DNA of 52,374 nt from positions 1 through 52,374 of the forward strand of contig JASAON010001549.1 of assembly GCA_030849065.1 (NCBI GenBank), read 5' to 3'. The notes beneath the pieces were generated by a model that saw only the letters and a program-made list of their open reading frames with translations, was not told where the DNA came from and did no database searches. This DNA is from Jaenimonas drosophilae. Taxonomy: Eukaryota; Euglenozoa; Kinetoplastea; Trypanosomatida; Trypanosomatidae. Shown here piece after piece: positions 17,957 through 27,800 of this stretch. Position numbers and translations under genes: made by a program. The first letter of the stretch is position 1. Every line of letters begins with the position of its first letter.

Positions 17957-19390
17957 CTAGTTCTTTTCTGCTGCCGGTGCTTCCGCCGGAGCCTCGGGGA
18001 ACTTGAGCATCTCCGTGCCCATCATGTAGGGCCGCAGCACCTCTGGGATGATGACGCCTTCCTCGGTTTGAAAATTCTCGCAGATGCTGCACATGGTGCG
18101 GGTAACAGCGCAGAGGGTTCCGTTGAGCATGTGGCAGTACTCCTTGGTGTTGTTGGCCGCCGTACCCTTCAAGTTGGGCCCGTAGCGGCAGTTCACGCCA
18201 CGTGATTGGTAGTCGGTGCAGTTGGAGCAGGACACCAGCTCACGGAAGGCGCCAGAGCCGGGGAACCAACCCTCCAAGTCGAACTTCTTGGCGGCAGCGT
18301 TGTTGAGCGCACCGGAGCAGATGTTGATGACGCGGTAGGGAAGTCCGAGGCTCTCGTTGAACTCCTGCGACGTGGCGATGAGCTCGTCCAGGGCCTTCCA
18401 GGACTCATCCTCACGAGGGGAGCAGACGATGAATTGCTCAATCTTGTCGAACTGATGCACACGGAAAATGCCGAGTGTGTCGCGACCGTGCGCGCCGGCC
18501 TCCTTCCGAAAGCACGAGGACATGCCGGCGTACTTGATGGGCTCCTTCAGCTCCGTGTACCAGCGACCACGCTGGTAGGCGCAAATGGGGGCCTCGCTGG
18601 TGGCAATCAGGTACTTCTCCTCGCCATCGCCAGAAACCTTGTAGAGCGACTCGTCGAAGTCCGAGAGCTGCGCGACGTCGGCCATCGCACCCTTGTTGAG
18701 GAAGAAGGGAGGGTAAATGGGCTCGTAGCCACGATGAATGAGGAAGTTAAGGGCATACGATACAAGGGCAATCTGGAGCTGCACAAGGCCACCACGGAGG
18801 ATGTAGGCACGTCCGCCAGCCATCGCCGTCACGACCTTGGACGTATCCATCATGCCCAGACGCTCCATGCAGTCCACATGGTTCAGCTTGACGCGCTTCG
18901 ACACATCTCCCCAGGTGCGAACCGTCACATTCCCGGTATCCTCATCTTGAGCAATGGGAACAGACTCGTGGATGAGATTGCCAATGTTGCCAATGATTTG
19001 GTCGCGGCTCGTGACGAGCTCCTCCGCAGCCTTCTCGAGGTTAGCCACCTGCGTCGATAGCGCCTTCGACAGCTCCTTCAGCTGCAACACGCAGAGGCCG
19101 CTGAGTTGGGCGGCATCAAGGCTGCCGTCGTGGGCGGCGGAGAGAATGCTCTCGGGCACCTCAGACACGGTGCCATCGGCTTCCTTCGCCTTCTTCTTTG
19201 CACCGACGGCCTTGCTGCAGTTGTTGATCATCTTCTTGCTGGCCTCAGTAAGGAACTGGGTGCGGCGCCACTTCTCGTCCACCTCAATGACCTGATCCAC
19301 GACGGCAGGATCGCTGTAGCGACGGCGCTCGGACTCTCGGACAAGGTCTGCCAGCTCGGGCTCGCGGAAAAGCTGAATATCAAGGCCCAT
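17957..19390 (-). CDS. Seryl-tRNA synthetase, cytosolic type
   Basis: A 477-residue class II aminoacyl-tRNA synthetase that charges tRNA-Ser. It can also serve tRNA-Sec, where selenocysteine is used. The N-terminal coiled-coil tRNA-binding arm spans about 30-130 (VIEVDEKWRRTQFLTEASKK, then NLEKAAEELVTSRDQIIGNI). The catalytic domain has motif 1 (HRGYEPIYPPFFLNKGAM), motif 2 (CFRKEAGAHGRDTLGIFRVH) and motif 3 (TRTMCSICENFQTEEGVIIP with EVLRPYM). Also visible are LIATSEAP and the Ser-binding region. Length and the eukaryotic N-terminus MGLDIQLFRE are typical. The alanine-rich C-tail (EAPAEAPAAEKN) is a short lineage extension. Trypanosomatids usually use one enzyme for both cytosol and mitochondrion-imported tRNAs. 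The assignment is firm. Confidence 0.97.
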   Translation of the reverse strand: MGLDIQLFREPELADLVRESERRRYSDPAVVDQVIEVDEKWRRTQFLTEASKKMINNCSKAVGAKKKAKEADGTVSEVPESILSAAHDGSLDAAQLSGLCVLQLKELSKALSTQVANLEKAAEELVTSRDQIIGNIGNLIHESVPIAQDEDTGNVTVRTWGDVSKRVKLNHVDCMERLGMMDTSKVVTAMAGGRAYILRGGLVQLQIALVSYALNFLIHRGYEPIYPPFFLNKGAMADVAQLSDFDESLYKVSGDGEEKYLIATSEAPICAYQRGRWYTELKEPIKYAGMSSCFRKEAGAHGRDTLGIFRVHQFDKIEQFIVCSPREDESWKALDELIATSQEFNESLGLPYRVINICSGALNNAAAKKFDLEGWFPGSGAFRELVSCSNCTDYQSRGVNCRYGPNLKGTAANNTKEYCHMLNGTLCAVTRTMCSICENFQTEEGVIIPEVLRPYMMGTEMLKFPEAPAEAPAAEKN

Positions 19391-19611
19391 GGTTGTGTGG
19401 TTCGGAGGGTGTTGGTGTGTGTGGTTGCTTAGGAAAAGGTTGAGCTACGAAGAAGAGAAGAGATGAGAGGAATGCGGGCCCATGCATGTAGAGACTCAAT
19501 TTCGGGATGGATGTTCCTTCCAACCAACATAGGCTCGTGTCATCACCGAAGCAGCATTGATGATGATGATGATGTTTGTGCAGCTGCAGATATGTACATA
19601 TGCACCTCCTT

Positions 19612-21549
19612 CTAAGGCTTGAGTGCCAGCATGTCCTCCTCCATGAACTGCGCAAAGGAGCAGTCCTCACACTTTGCCGTCACCAGTGATGCGAGCGTCA
19701 CAATGATCTCCACGAAGTCAACCAATGTGAGCTCGAGGTACACCGTAACTCCAGCGACGAGCAGCGAACTGCGGGGCCCACACCCTTTTTCGAACACCTC
19801 CACAGACAAGTCTCTCTGGGGCTGGTTGTAGCCTGGAGGAATCGAGCCCTGCTCAGGGAACTTGTTGAATGGCATCATCGCGTCAATCGTTTCGACAACA
19901 TCGCAACCGTACTTCCGCATGGTGGGCTCTAGCAGAGATACTGCCCGGTAGGAGGGGAGAAGCCGCCGCTCATGGGTGAGCTCGAGGTCCACCATTCGGT
20001 TGAAGAGGCGCTCTAAGGAGTCGATGAACGGGGAGATCTTCTCCTGAAGACTGCGGGATACGGGGCACAGCGGGCAACGATCCAGCGGGGCTTTCAGAAA
20101 CTCCTCCACCAGCGCGTTGAACTTCTCCCCCAGCGTGCGGAAGCGGGAGCCAACACATACAAGAGGAGCCAGTCGTACTGTTGCTTCACAAAACTGCCGG
20201 TAGTTGAGGTGACCCTGCAGCCGGTAGACGTCTCTCTTCACTGCGCGTGCCTGCTCGACTGAGTAGTCGCCCCGCAGCGGGTCAATGTTGTGCTCGGCTT
20301 CGACGTCGATCACAGTCACCACGCAACGAATGACGGTGCTGATGGTGATGGGGCCGTTAAGGACCTTGGCATCGCTGAAGAAACGCAGCAGCTGCGGTAC
20401 ACCGATATGGCCCGGCACTCGGTGCTTCCACCAGTCCTGTGGAGTGAAGGCGAACGCGACATCTGAAGATGAGTTGGCGTACGTATTAAATAGAGCCTTG
20501 AGAGCCGTGTTGAAGCGCAGGAGCAGAGATTGGATGGTTGCCAGCATGTGCTCTGTGCTTCCGTCGTTCATGCTGCACAGGTCAGCGATGAAGGTCTCGG
20601 GAACTAAGGCGCTGTTGCCGCTTAACTCTGGCAGATCAGGAATATCCTGAGGAACATCCTCGACGAACATGCTGTAGAATGACGTTCCAACAGAGTTGGT
20701 GAACTGACCTCGGCCATTCTTCTTTCCGCATCGCCACTCACCGTCATAGCAACTTCCGTCGCCATAGTAGAAACGTCCAGTACCTTCACGGACCCCATTC
20801 AGGTAGCTGCCGTGGTAGGCGTTCATCACAGAGCGCACCGGCGGGGCATAGTTCTTTGGCTTCATCTCATCCGGTGCCATGGAGGGGTCGAGCACCCTAA
20901 TGTAGGTTGACTTTCCATCTCCCTGTTGTACGCCCTGATGCCACTCTCCGTCGTAGGTTTCCAAGTAGTGCGGCGTTCCCTGTCGCCAGCCCATAACGCC
21001 ATGGCCATGACGCAGGCCATCGCGCCACTCCCCTTCGTAGCAGTCCCCATTCTCGTACGTCAACATGCCCATGCCATGGCGTCGGTCGAGATCCCAATCA
21101 CCCTCGTAGACACAGCCGTTGGGGTACCTCTGGCAACCAACGCCGTGCCGCTTGCTGTGAGCCCACTCCCCTTCGTAGATGGCTTTCCCTTGATGAGAGA
21201 TGAAGCTTCCCTGGCCGTGGCGGACCCCGTTCAGGAGGTTCCCTTCGTAGACATCGCCATTGGGCCACGTGATGCGACCCATGCCGTTCGCCACCCCATC
21301 GCGGAACGCCCCTTCGGTGGTATACTGATTCAGCCATCTCATCGCTCCCTGGTCGTCGATCTGCCCGTGCGTGAAGGTGCCTTCGTAGGTGAACCCCATG
21401 CACGAGGCGGCAACACCGCGTCCATGGAACCGTCCCTGCGCGTCGAGCGGCCCGTGATAGTGGTCTACTGTGCAGACGGGGAATTGGCTCGGTGCTGGTG
21501 GCTTTGCCTCCAGCAGAGCCTCGTACGTTGCACGTGTTTCCGTCAGCAT
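19612..21549 (-). CDS. MORN-repeat protein, possibly axonemal
   Basis: A 645-residue protein whose N-terminal half (about 45-310) holds roughly nine MORN repeats with the pattern YEGxWxxGxxHGxG, for example CVYEGDWDLDRRHGMGMLTY and CYEGEWRDGLRHGHGV. MORN repeats mediate membrane or microtubule association and dimerisation. The C-terminal half is helical, with LNYRQFCEATVRLA and FNALVEEFL. The combination of MORN repeats and such a region reminds me of radial-spoke proteins of the RSPH10B kind, but this is inference. An upstream TTG-opened frame reaches 21570, but the first ATG is 21549. A pyrimidine tract followed by AG at 21577-21578 lies about 28 bases before it. Confidence 0.85.
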   Translation of the reverse strand: MLTETRATYEALLEAKPPAPSQFPVCTVDHYHGPLDAQGRFHGRGVAASCMGFTYEGTFTHGQIDDQGAMRWLNQYTTEGAFRDGVANGMGRITWPNGDVYEGNLLNGVRHGQGSFISHQGKAIYEGEWAHSKRHGVGCQRYPNGCVYEGDWDLDRRHGMGMLTYENGDCYEGEWRDGLRHGHGVMGWRQGTPHYLETYDGEWHQGVQQGDGKSTYIRVLDPSMAPDEMKPKNYAPPVRSVMNAYHGSYLNGVREGTGRFYYGDGSCYDGEWRCGKKNGRGQFTNSVGTSFYSMFVEDVPQDIPDLPELSGNSALVPETFIADLCSMNDGSTEHMLATIQSLLLRFNTALKALFNTYANSSSDVAFAFTPQDWWKHRVPGHIGVPQLLRFFSDAKVLNGPITISTVIRCVVTVIDVEAEHNIDPLRGDYSVEQARAVKRDVYRLQGHLNYRQFCEATVRLAPLVCVGSRFRTLGEKFNALVEEFLKAPLDRCPLCPVSRSLQEKISPFIDSLERLFNRMVDLELTHERRLLPSYRAVSLLEPTMRKYGCDVVETIDAMMPFNKFPEQGSIPPGYNQPQRDLSVEVFEKGCGPRSSLLVAGVTVYLELTLVDFVEIIVTLASLVTAKCEDCSFAQFMEEDMLALKP

Positions 21550-21576
21550 GGACTTGTTCCTACGAACCAAAGACCC

Positions 21577-21604
21577 CTAACAGAAAAAAAGAAAAGTGAA
21601 ATCA
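21577..21604 (-). promoter_or_regulatory. Probable trans-splice acceptor for the MORN gene
   Basis: The minus strand has a T/C-rich tract (about 21580-21604) ending TGTTAG, with AG at 21577-21578. This would give a leader of about 27 bases and supports the ATG at 21549 as the start. Confidence 0.6.
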
Positions 21605-21773
21605 CAACAGAGCTGCCATCTCAAGAAAGCACGACCACTCAAACCAAGTCACAAGGTGAGCCTCTTGTGAAATCTCGAACCACAACCGCCATCATTATCA
21701 TCACTTGTCTTATTATGGATGAACATTTACTCGAGGCATGTAGCGGATGGAAGGCTCCAAGAGAAAGACCCCC

Positions 21774-22421
21774 TCAGCGGCTTTGGCTTAAGTGCTTCTT
21801 CATAAACTGCTCAATGAACTCTCGATCAGACTGCTCTTGCTCAACGAGCCTGCGTTGTGTATCACCCTTGATCTTCTTACTCAGCTTTCGTCGGGCGATT
21901 TTGCTCTGTTGGCGATTGAGCATCAGGTTCATCTTCACCGATGTGACGCCGAGGAGGTCCCGTTGGTTGGTTCCATCCATAGTTTGAACGGCATGGAGAG
22001 CCATGGCCTTGTTCTTGAAGGTGAGGACGGCGAACTGCGACTTGTTTAGAAGATTCCCCTTTTGTGCAGTACGAATCTCCACCTTGGGTTCGTACGCCTC
22101 AAACGCCATTCGCACCGAGTTGATCTCCGTCCCAGGCTCCACGAAGCAATGCAGACGATATTCCTCCTTCTTGGCTTTGCTCAAGGCCTTCTTCTTTGCC
22201 TTGGGCTTGGCCACATCGCGCTCATTGCTATCGCTAATGACGGAGTCACCTGCATCGGAGAGAACATCTGCGTCCATCGGGGCATCCTCATCCTCCGCCG
22301 TGGGGACAGGCGCCTTCTTGGCAATTCCGCGGCGTTTTGGGTAGCGGGCGTCGCCATCGACCTCCCCTCCCCAAATCGCCGCCAGCTCCAGCTGCTTTTC
22401 CTTCTCTAAGTCGCGGCCCAT
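21774..22421 (-). CDS. Basic RRM-like hypothetical protein
   Basis: A 215-residue protein with no family I can name with confidence. Residues about 90-165 show an RRM-like order of strands and helices: YRLHCFVEPG, SVRMAFEAY, SQFAVLTFKNKAMALHAVQT and VTSVKMNLML. The SQFAVLTF strand resembles a weak RNP1. Before it is an acidic stretch (AEDEDAPMDADVLSDAGDS) and a Lys-rich patch (KPKAKKKALSKAKKEE). After it is a basic helical tail (SKIARRKLSKKIKG). Nucleolar or RNA-binding function is likely by composition only. The frame extends to a TTG at 22454, but the first ATG is 22421 (MGRDLEKEK). Confidence 0.7.
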   Translation of the reverse strand: MGRDLEKEKQLELAAIWGGEVDGDARYPKRRGIAKKAPVPTAEDEDAPMDADVLSDAGDSVISDSNERDVAKPKAKKKALSKAKKEEYRLHCFVEPGTEINSVRMAFEAYEPKVEIRTAQKGNLLNKSQFAVLTFKNKAMALHAVQTMDGTNQRDLLGVTSVKMNLMLNRQQSKIARRKLSKKIKGDTQRRLVEQEQSDREFIEQFMKKHLSQSR

Positions 22422-22495
22422 ATTGCCAAAGACTACTTCTGCATGATACAACAAAATGATGAGAAGAAGTAAGAATCATCCTAAGCGAGAACCAG

Positions 22496-22513
22496 CACAC
22501 ACACACACACACA
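22496..22513. repeat. CA dinucleotide repeat
   Basis: About nine CA units in the short spacer between the RRM-like gene and the coiled-coil repeat gene. Confidence 0.8.
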
Positions 22514-22567
22514 ATACTCAACAGTACCGATACCTCAGAGAGACCATCTTCCCACCAGCACCGTTCC

Positions 22568-24447
22568 TTACGGCAAATGTGGGCAGGATGGATTCGACGC
22601 AACAATATCCTGCTTCTCCAGTGCACTAAAGCCAAGCACTGCAGCAATTGCGGGAATCATCTTCAGGCGGGCACCAGCATCCGCACAGAGGTACTGGTGG
22701 ATGATGTTCTTGATGTACGTTGAGCTCAGTTGCATCTCTTCAATTGCCTTCCGTCTCTCCATCTGCTTGTTGTTCTCAATTTCCTGTCGTAGCTCGTTGC
22801 GCTCCTTCTCCATTTCACTCAGTGCTGCCCGCAACTTCTTGTGTTCTTGCTCACCAGTCTGCGAGGATATTTGAGCAGAGGGAGATCCTGTTGGCGATCC
22901 TAACTCCCGGTGGCCCTTCTCACGCTGCATGGCCTCCCGTTGACGGCGCATCTCCTTGCGAAGAAGTTCGCAGCGCTCTTCCAAATCCGAATGACTCTCC
23001 TTCAGCTCCTTCAGCTCGCCAATCGTACTCCCCAGTGATTGATACTCCATCAACTCATGCTTCAGCTTTTCCACTTCCATCGCAAACACACTCCGTTCAT
23101 TCTCAAGCGCAACCACGCGCGTTGCGTCGAATTCTGCCTCCTTCACGAGCAGCTCCTCGCTTCGCTCCATCAGCCTTTCCAGACAATGCTGCACAGTTTC
23201 TGATGCTTCCATGCCATCCAACAAGCTGCACCTTGACACCGATGCCACCATCCCCTGCAGCCCATCACACAGCGCACTAACACCATCTTCCAACGATTCC
23301 GTGCTCTCCAACAAAGGCACACCCGCAACACGGAAGCACAACCTCAAACGACCATCTACATTCTTCAGAGTTTCTCCCATCGTTGCTACCTTCGCCTCCG
23401 CAGTTTTGATGCGCTCCTCATCCGACTTCTTCGTCGCCTTCACCGTCTCCCGCCAACTCGACCAGCGCTCAGCCGCTGCACGACCGCCCTCCTCCGCCTC
23501 CACCAAGCGAGTCTTGAGGGCTTCCACTTCCACCTTCAGCGAATCACGATCCTCCGACACCAAGCGTGCTTCCCTACCTCGTTCATCGCACTCCACCGTC
23601 AACTTCGCCAATTCCGCAGTGGCGGTAGCCAGTTCAGCACGCAGAGCATCGCAATCCTTCTGCACCGCCTCGACGAGCTCATTGGCGTCGCTTGCACCTG
23701 CTGCAGCTTGTTCTTGCATGGAGCGCAGATCGGTGGAGGCCTGGTCAAGCTGTGCGGTGAGAGAGTCGCGTTCGGCAGTGGCGGCAGCCAGTTCAGCACG
23801 CAGAGCATCGCAATCCTTCTNCGCAGATCGGTGGAGGCTCGGTCAAGCTGTGCTTCGAGTTCCGCAATGCGCTTCATGTCTTGTATTTTGGCAGCCTTGA
23901 CGCGCTGTTTCCACGATTCCATTTGGGCCTGGGTGGCTGCAGCTGCAGATTGAAGCTGCTCTGCCGTTGAGGAGCTCATCCGTGGGGTGGACGGAGCAGT
24001 TGTTGTTGGTGTTGGTGCAGTGTCAGTTGCGTTCGGTGGGAGATTCCGGGTTGCCTCGAGTGTGGATATACGGCGCCGGTAGTGATCGAGGTTATCGTGA
24101 TAGGCTTGACGGATGTTGCTGATTTGAGCGTCAAGGAAGGATTGGTGCTCCGGAGAGAGAGCACCTGCGGTACCTGTTGCTTCGGCAACCGTACGATATA
24201 CACCTAGTTGAAGCTCGAGATCGAGTATGCGCGCCCGATCTGCCTCAGTCATTGCTTTAACCTTTTCCTGCCATGAACGTGCTTTACGCTGTAGTTCCTC
24301 GCGCTGAGACTTTTCGGTGGCTACTTGGCCCTCGAGCGCGCGCGCAGCACTCTCCACGGTACTCAGCTTCTGCTGCAGCATTTCGACCTCGTCCTGGTCG
24401 AGGCCATGTGCATTCTGCGGGGGAGAAGCACGCCTGGCTGGATGCAT
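22568..24447 (-). CDS. Coiled-coil repeat protein interrupted by an assembly gap
   Basis: One gene broken by the single unknown base at 23821. The N-terminal part (24447 down to 23822, from ATG MHPARRASP) and the C-terminal part (23820 down to 22568) lie in different frames. Both are long coiled coils of Glu, Ala, Leu and Gln. The sequence on each side of the n is repetitive: AQLDRASTDL ends one side and KDCDALRAELA begins the other. Both elements recur downstream (AQLDQASTDLRSMQEQ and KDCDALRAELATATAEL). The n therefore most likely marks collapsed tandem repeat units rather than a true frameshift. The C-terminus (YIKNIIHQYLCADAGARLKM) resembles GRIP-domain-like endings of golgins, so a Golgi-tether role is possible but unproven. 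True protein length is unknown. Confidence 0.75.
23821..23821. other. Assembly gap marked by a single n
   Basis: The only ambiguous base in the window. It lies between two copies of a coiled-coil repeat, and the reading frame changes across it. It should be treated as a gap of unknown length, not as one base. Confidence 0.85.
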
Positions 24448-24834
24448 CGGAGTGAAGCTGAAGTTGGACCTCAGTCACCTCTAAAGAACAAACGAAATGG
24501 AAGAGAAGTTTGCAGCAGCACGTGTGGTCAGCAAGATGCATGAAAGCGGGTACGAAAATCGGGCAGTGTAGCTCAAAATGGGGTATCAACAAATAATTCA
24601 GAGCTCTCATATGGTGGCGATGGGGGCACCCTCAGTCTCCCTTGTTACTGACGCCTGCACTCATTCTGCGAGTAATGAGGGTGAAATCGTGGGTGATGAT
24701 TAAGATGATCAGCGACGCAAGAAAAGAACTCCGCACTCGCTAAGCAACAAGCGGACTTGAGAGAGCACAGCAGCGTATGTGTAGGGGAAGAGGAGGAGGA
24801 GTTGGTACAAAGAGATGTTGAACCATCTGAGAGT
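24448..24834. other. Spacer without a gene
   Basis: About 390 bases between the coiled-coil gene and the eIF2alpha kinase gene. It should contain the kinase 3'UTR and the splice signal of the coiled-coil gene. No protein-like frame, RNA gene or notable repeat is seen. Confidence 0.5.
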
Positions 24835-27800
24835 TCAGCGGTGCGATTTCTTCTTGGTTGAGCCTTTGTCCTTGTTTGGCTGAGTCACTGCCCGTACCCG
24901 CCGAGGGTGAGCGAAGAACACCAATCGGCCATCTGCTAGAGAGTAGATGCCCACAATCCCGCAGGAAGAGTTTTGCCTGAGCCACTGTAGCAACTCAGGC
25001 ATCCCGCCGCCTGAACTGGCTGGTAAATCAACGTTACGGTCATCGACTTCCATTCGACGAATCAATGCATCCACTTCAGCCACTCCAGCATCCACGACAA
25101 GAGGAGGAGATGCCTTGCTCCCCCAGACGGAGGTGAAGAGCTCCACGATACGACTGTGCGACTTGGTGTCAACTGCACCACACAGAAAGAGCGGATCGCC
25201 AAGCTTGCCCCCATTGCTTTTGTCGTCCGCTGTTGCCGAGGTTCCCAGGCGCCGCACAGCGGCACGCACATCGTCCAAACTCAGCTGCTCTCCCTTCACG
25301 ACGTTCTTATCAAACTGTCGAGATGATGTGATGTATCGACCGTCCCACAAAATCCACCTGATGCGCACTGCCTTGAGCGTTTCCTTAAAGTGGATCGAGC
25401 TAATCTCAGCGCGGATGCAAGCCACGATGCCCCCACTCCACAGCTGAATCGCCGTCGTCGCCATTGTCGTGTACGGTAGACCGTCCTTACTGCGAAGTGC
25501 AACTCCGTCCATGTGGATAGAGTCGCGGTCTGGCAATTGAAATCGTTGGTTAGCCATCAGTGGTGCCTTAAGGTCCACCGTCACACTGAAGGCGTTCTTC
25601 ACTGCCTTCTTCGAGACCCAACATTGACTGAGAAAGTTGTCAAGGCTTACACCCACGGCAACATCTCCCGTTGAGGCGGTGCTCAGGCCAATGAGGAGCC
25701 CTGTCTGAACAGCCGCACGCATCACCAACCGTTCATCTGGAATCCAGCCAGGGTCGATGACGACGGAGCAGTTCAGATGAAAGGCAGAGGCCATTGGTCG
25801 AAGCAGTTCAACGATGGCTGTTGAAACAAGTCGCATAAAATCATCACGCCGTGGGGCGGCGGGAAGTCCATGAGAGGCGAGGACCGTGGCGATTTGGCTC
25901 ACTGCCGCAGCAACCTTTTCTGCTGAATCAACCACTGACTTCAGACGCTGCATTTCTGTGGGTGGAGAGCGCGAGCCCACTTCTGGCGGATGGACGGCAT
26001 TGAGCCAGCTGGCGTGAGAGATGATCAATGTTATCGTTGAAGGAGCCGGCTCCACAGTTGAGAGCAAATGGAGCGCACAGAGAAGGGGCTCCAAATGACT
26101 CTCCACGTCTGGTTCCTCATGAGGCTGAGGGGAAGTGAAGGTAACAAATGGTCGCGCCTTGTGGTAGAACTGATAAAAAGGTTCAATCATGTGTTCCTGC
26201 ATTCCCACGAAGGCGGCAATGGATAGCTGGGCGGTGTCAGCGTGGCAGAAACACCGACCTTTGGCATCAATGTGCGTGTCAAAACCCATGGATCGCAACC
26301 GTGGATTAGTAAGTACTAGTGGATCGTAAATCTCCAGAGGAAAGCATCCATGGAGCATTCCTACGCTGTGAGCGGCTTGCACCGCTTCCATGCACTTGGC
26401 AGACCCGAGAAAGTTGATTTCCTCACATAGCTTTGGAGGTGGTTTTCGATAGTGGTCTGTTGTCCGCTGCGCGATACGCTGGATTACACGTCCGTACATC
26501 TGCTCGCCATACATGTCAATGATATCTAGTGCCTCCGAGAGCTCAACTGGGTCTCCCGGTAGGTTGGCTGTCTTAAGGACTTCCTCGGCTGAGTCGCGTT
26601 TTGCGGGGTCCGCATTGATCAGGCGACTAATAACCGCCGCAATGAGTGGATTCCACGTAGAGAACCACTCGGGAAGCTCGCCAGTACGCCAAATGTTCGC
26701 CATGATGCTTGGTCTCTCACGAAAGTCTTTTCCCGCAACAGCCAGCCACATCTCCACAGCAATCATGCCAATGGCGAATTCATCCACCTTGAGCCCGTAA
26801 CTTCGCCCTTGTTCCTGCTCAGGGGCGGCGTACAAGACAGTGCCGCGGCTCTCTGAGCCGCATGTGCCGCCAGCCTCGGGTAGGGCTAGCGGAGTTTCAG
26901 CCTCAGACAGTTCCAGGCAGCTCGCCATTCGTCGACAGCTACTCTGTACCACCCGCGCCAATCCAAAATCGGCAACGCGGATGGTGCCGATTTCCCCCGT
27001 ATCTTGGTGGGCATTGAGCTCCAGCAGCACATTTTCTGGTTTTAGGTCTCGATGAGCGATATTCTCCAGGTGAGTGTGAGCTGTGACTCGCAGAAGCTGA
27101 CGCAGAACAGAAGCAGCCGCCTTCTCCCCGTTGACGGCGTTGAAGATTCCGCCGGCTTGGCTGTTACACTCGTCGAGTAGGTGCCGAAGAGAGCGGCCGG
27201 AGCAAAGCTCCATCTGGATGTAGAGCGTTTGATAGTGGTCGCTGCGAGTAGTCGACGACAGGCTCGAGTCTTCGTCCGCAGCCTCTTCATCCAAGTCGGT
27301 GGATGCGTCGCTGGACTTGCTCAAGGAGTAAGTTGACTCGTCAGATTGCGAATCCTCATCCGTCTCACTCTCGCTGCCCGAGGACTCGATGAACTGGCGA
27401 AGATCATCGTCGCAGCCATCTTCGACCCACGCGTCGTAGTACCGGACAACGTTTTTGTGGTTGAAGGCAGATAATGTCTGTACTTCACCAATAACTTTTT
27501 GAGTTTCTTTTGCACGCATGGCGACTTTTTTGATGGCGTACAAACGGCCATCCACTTTTTTTCGACACACGAACACTGGCGCAAAGCTTCCCGCCCCAAG
27601 CTGCTGCTGCTCAATGAACTCACGCGCGTAGCGTCCTTCTGATCCGGCCTGAAGCTTGATTGCGTTCCCAACATCCTCCCAAAGCCACTTTTTGAGAGGA
27701 TCGTCAGCGTTTGGGCCGAACACGTCTGAGATCTCGTCACGGAAATCGTCTGCAAATTGTGCGCTGTTCCATCGGTGAAATGACTTCATCTCAGCTGGAA

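Noticed and set aside
18206..19060. Plus-strand frame of 284 codons
   Set aside because: It is antisense to seryl-tRNA synthetase.
20926..21987. Plus-strand frame of 353 codons
   Set aside because: It is antisense to the MORN repeats; its apparent repeats are the complement of those.
22568..24447. Two separate coiled-coil genes or a frameshifted pseudogene
   Set aside because: The frame change coincides with the n and with a repeat junction, so an assembly gap explains it better.
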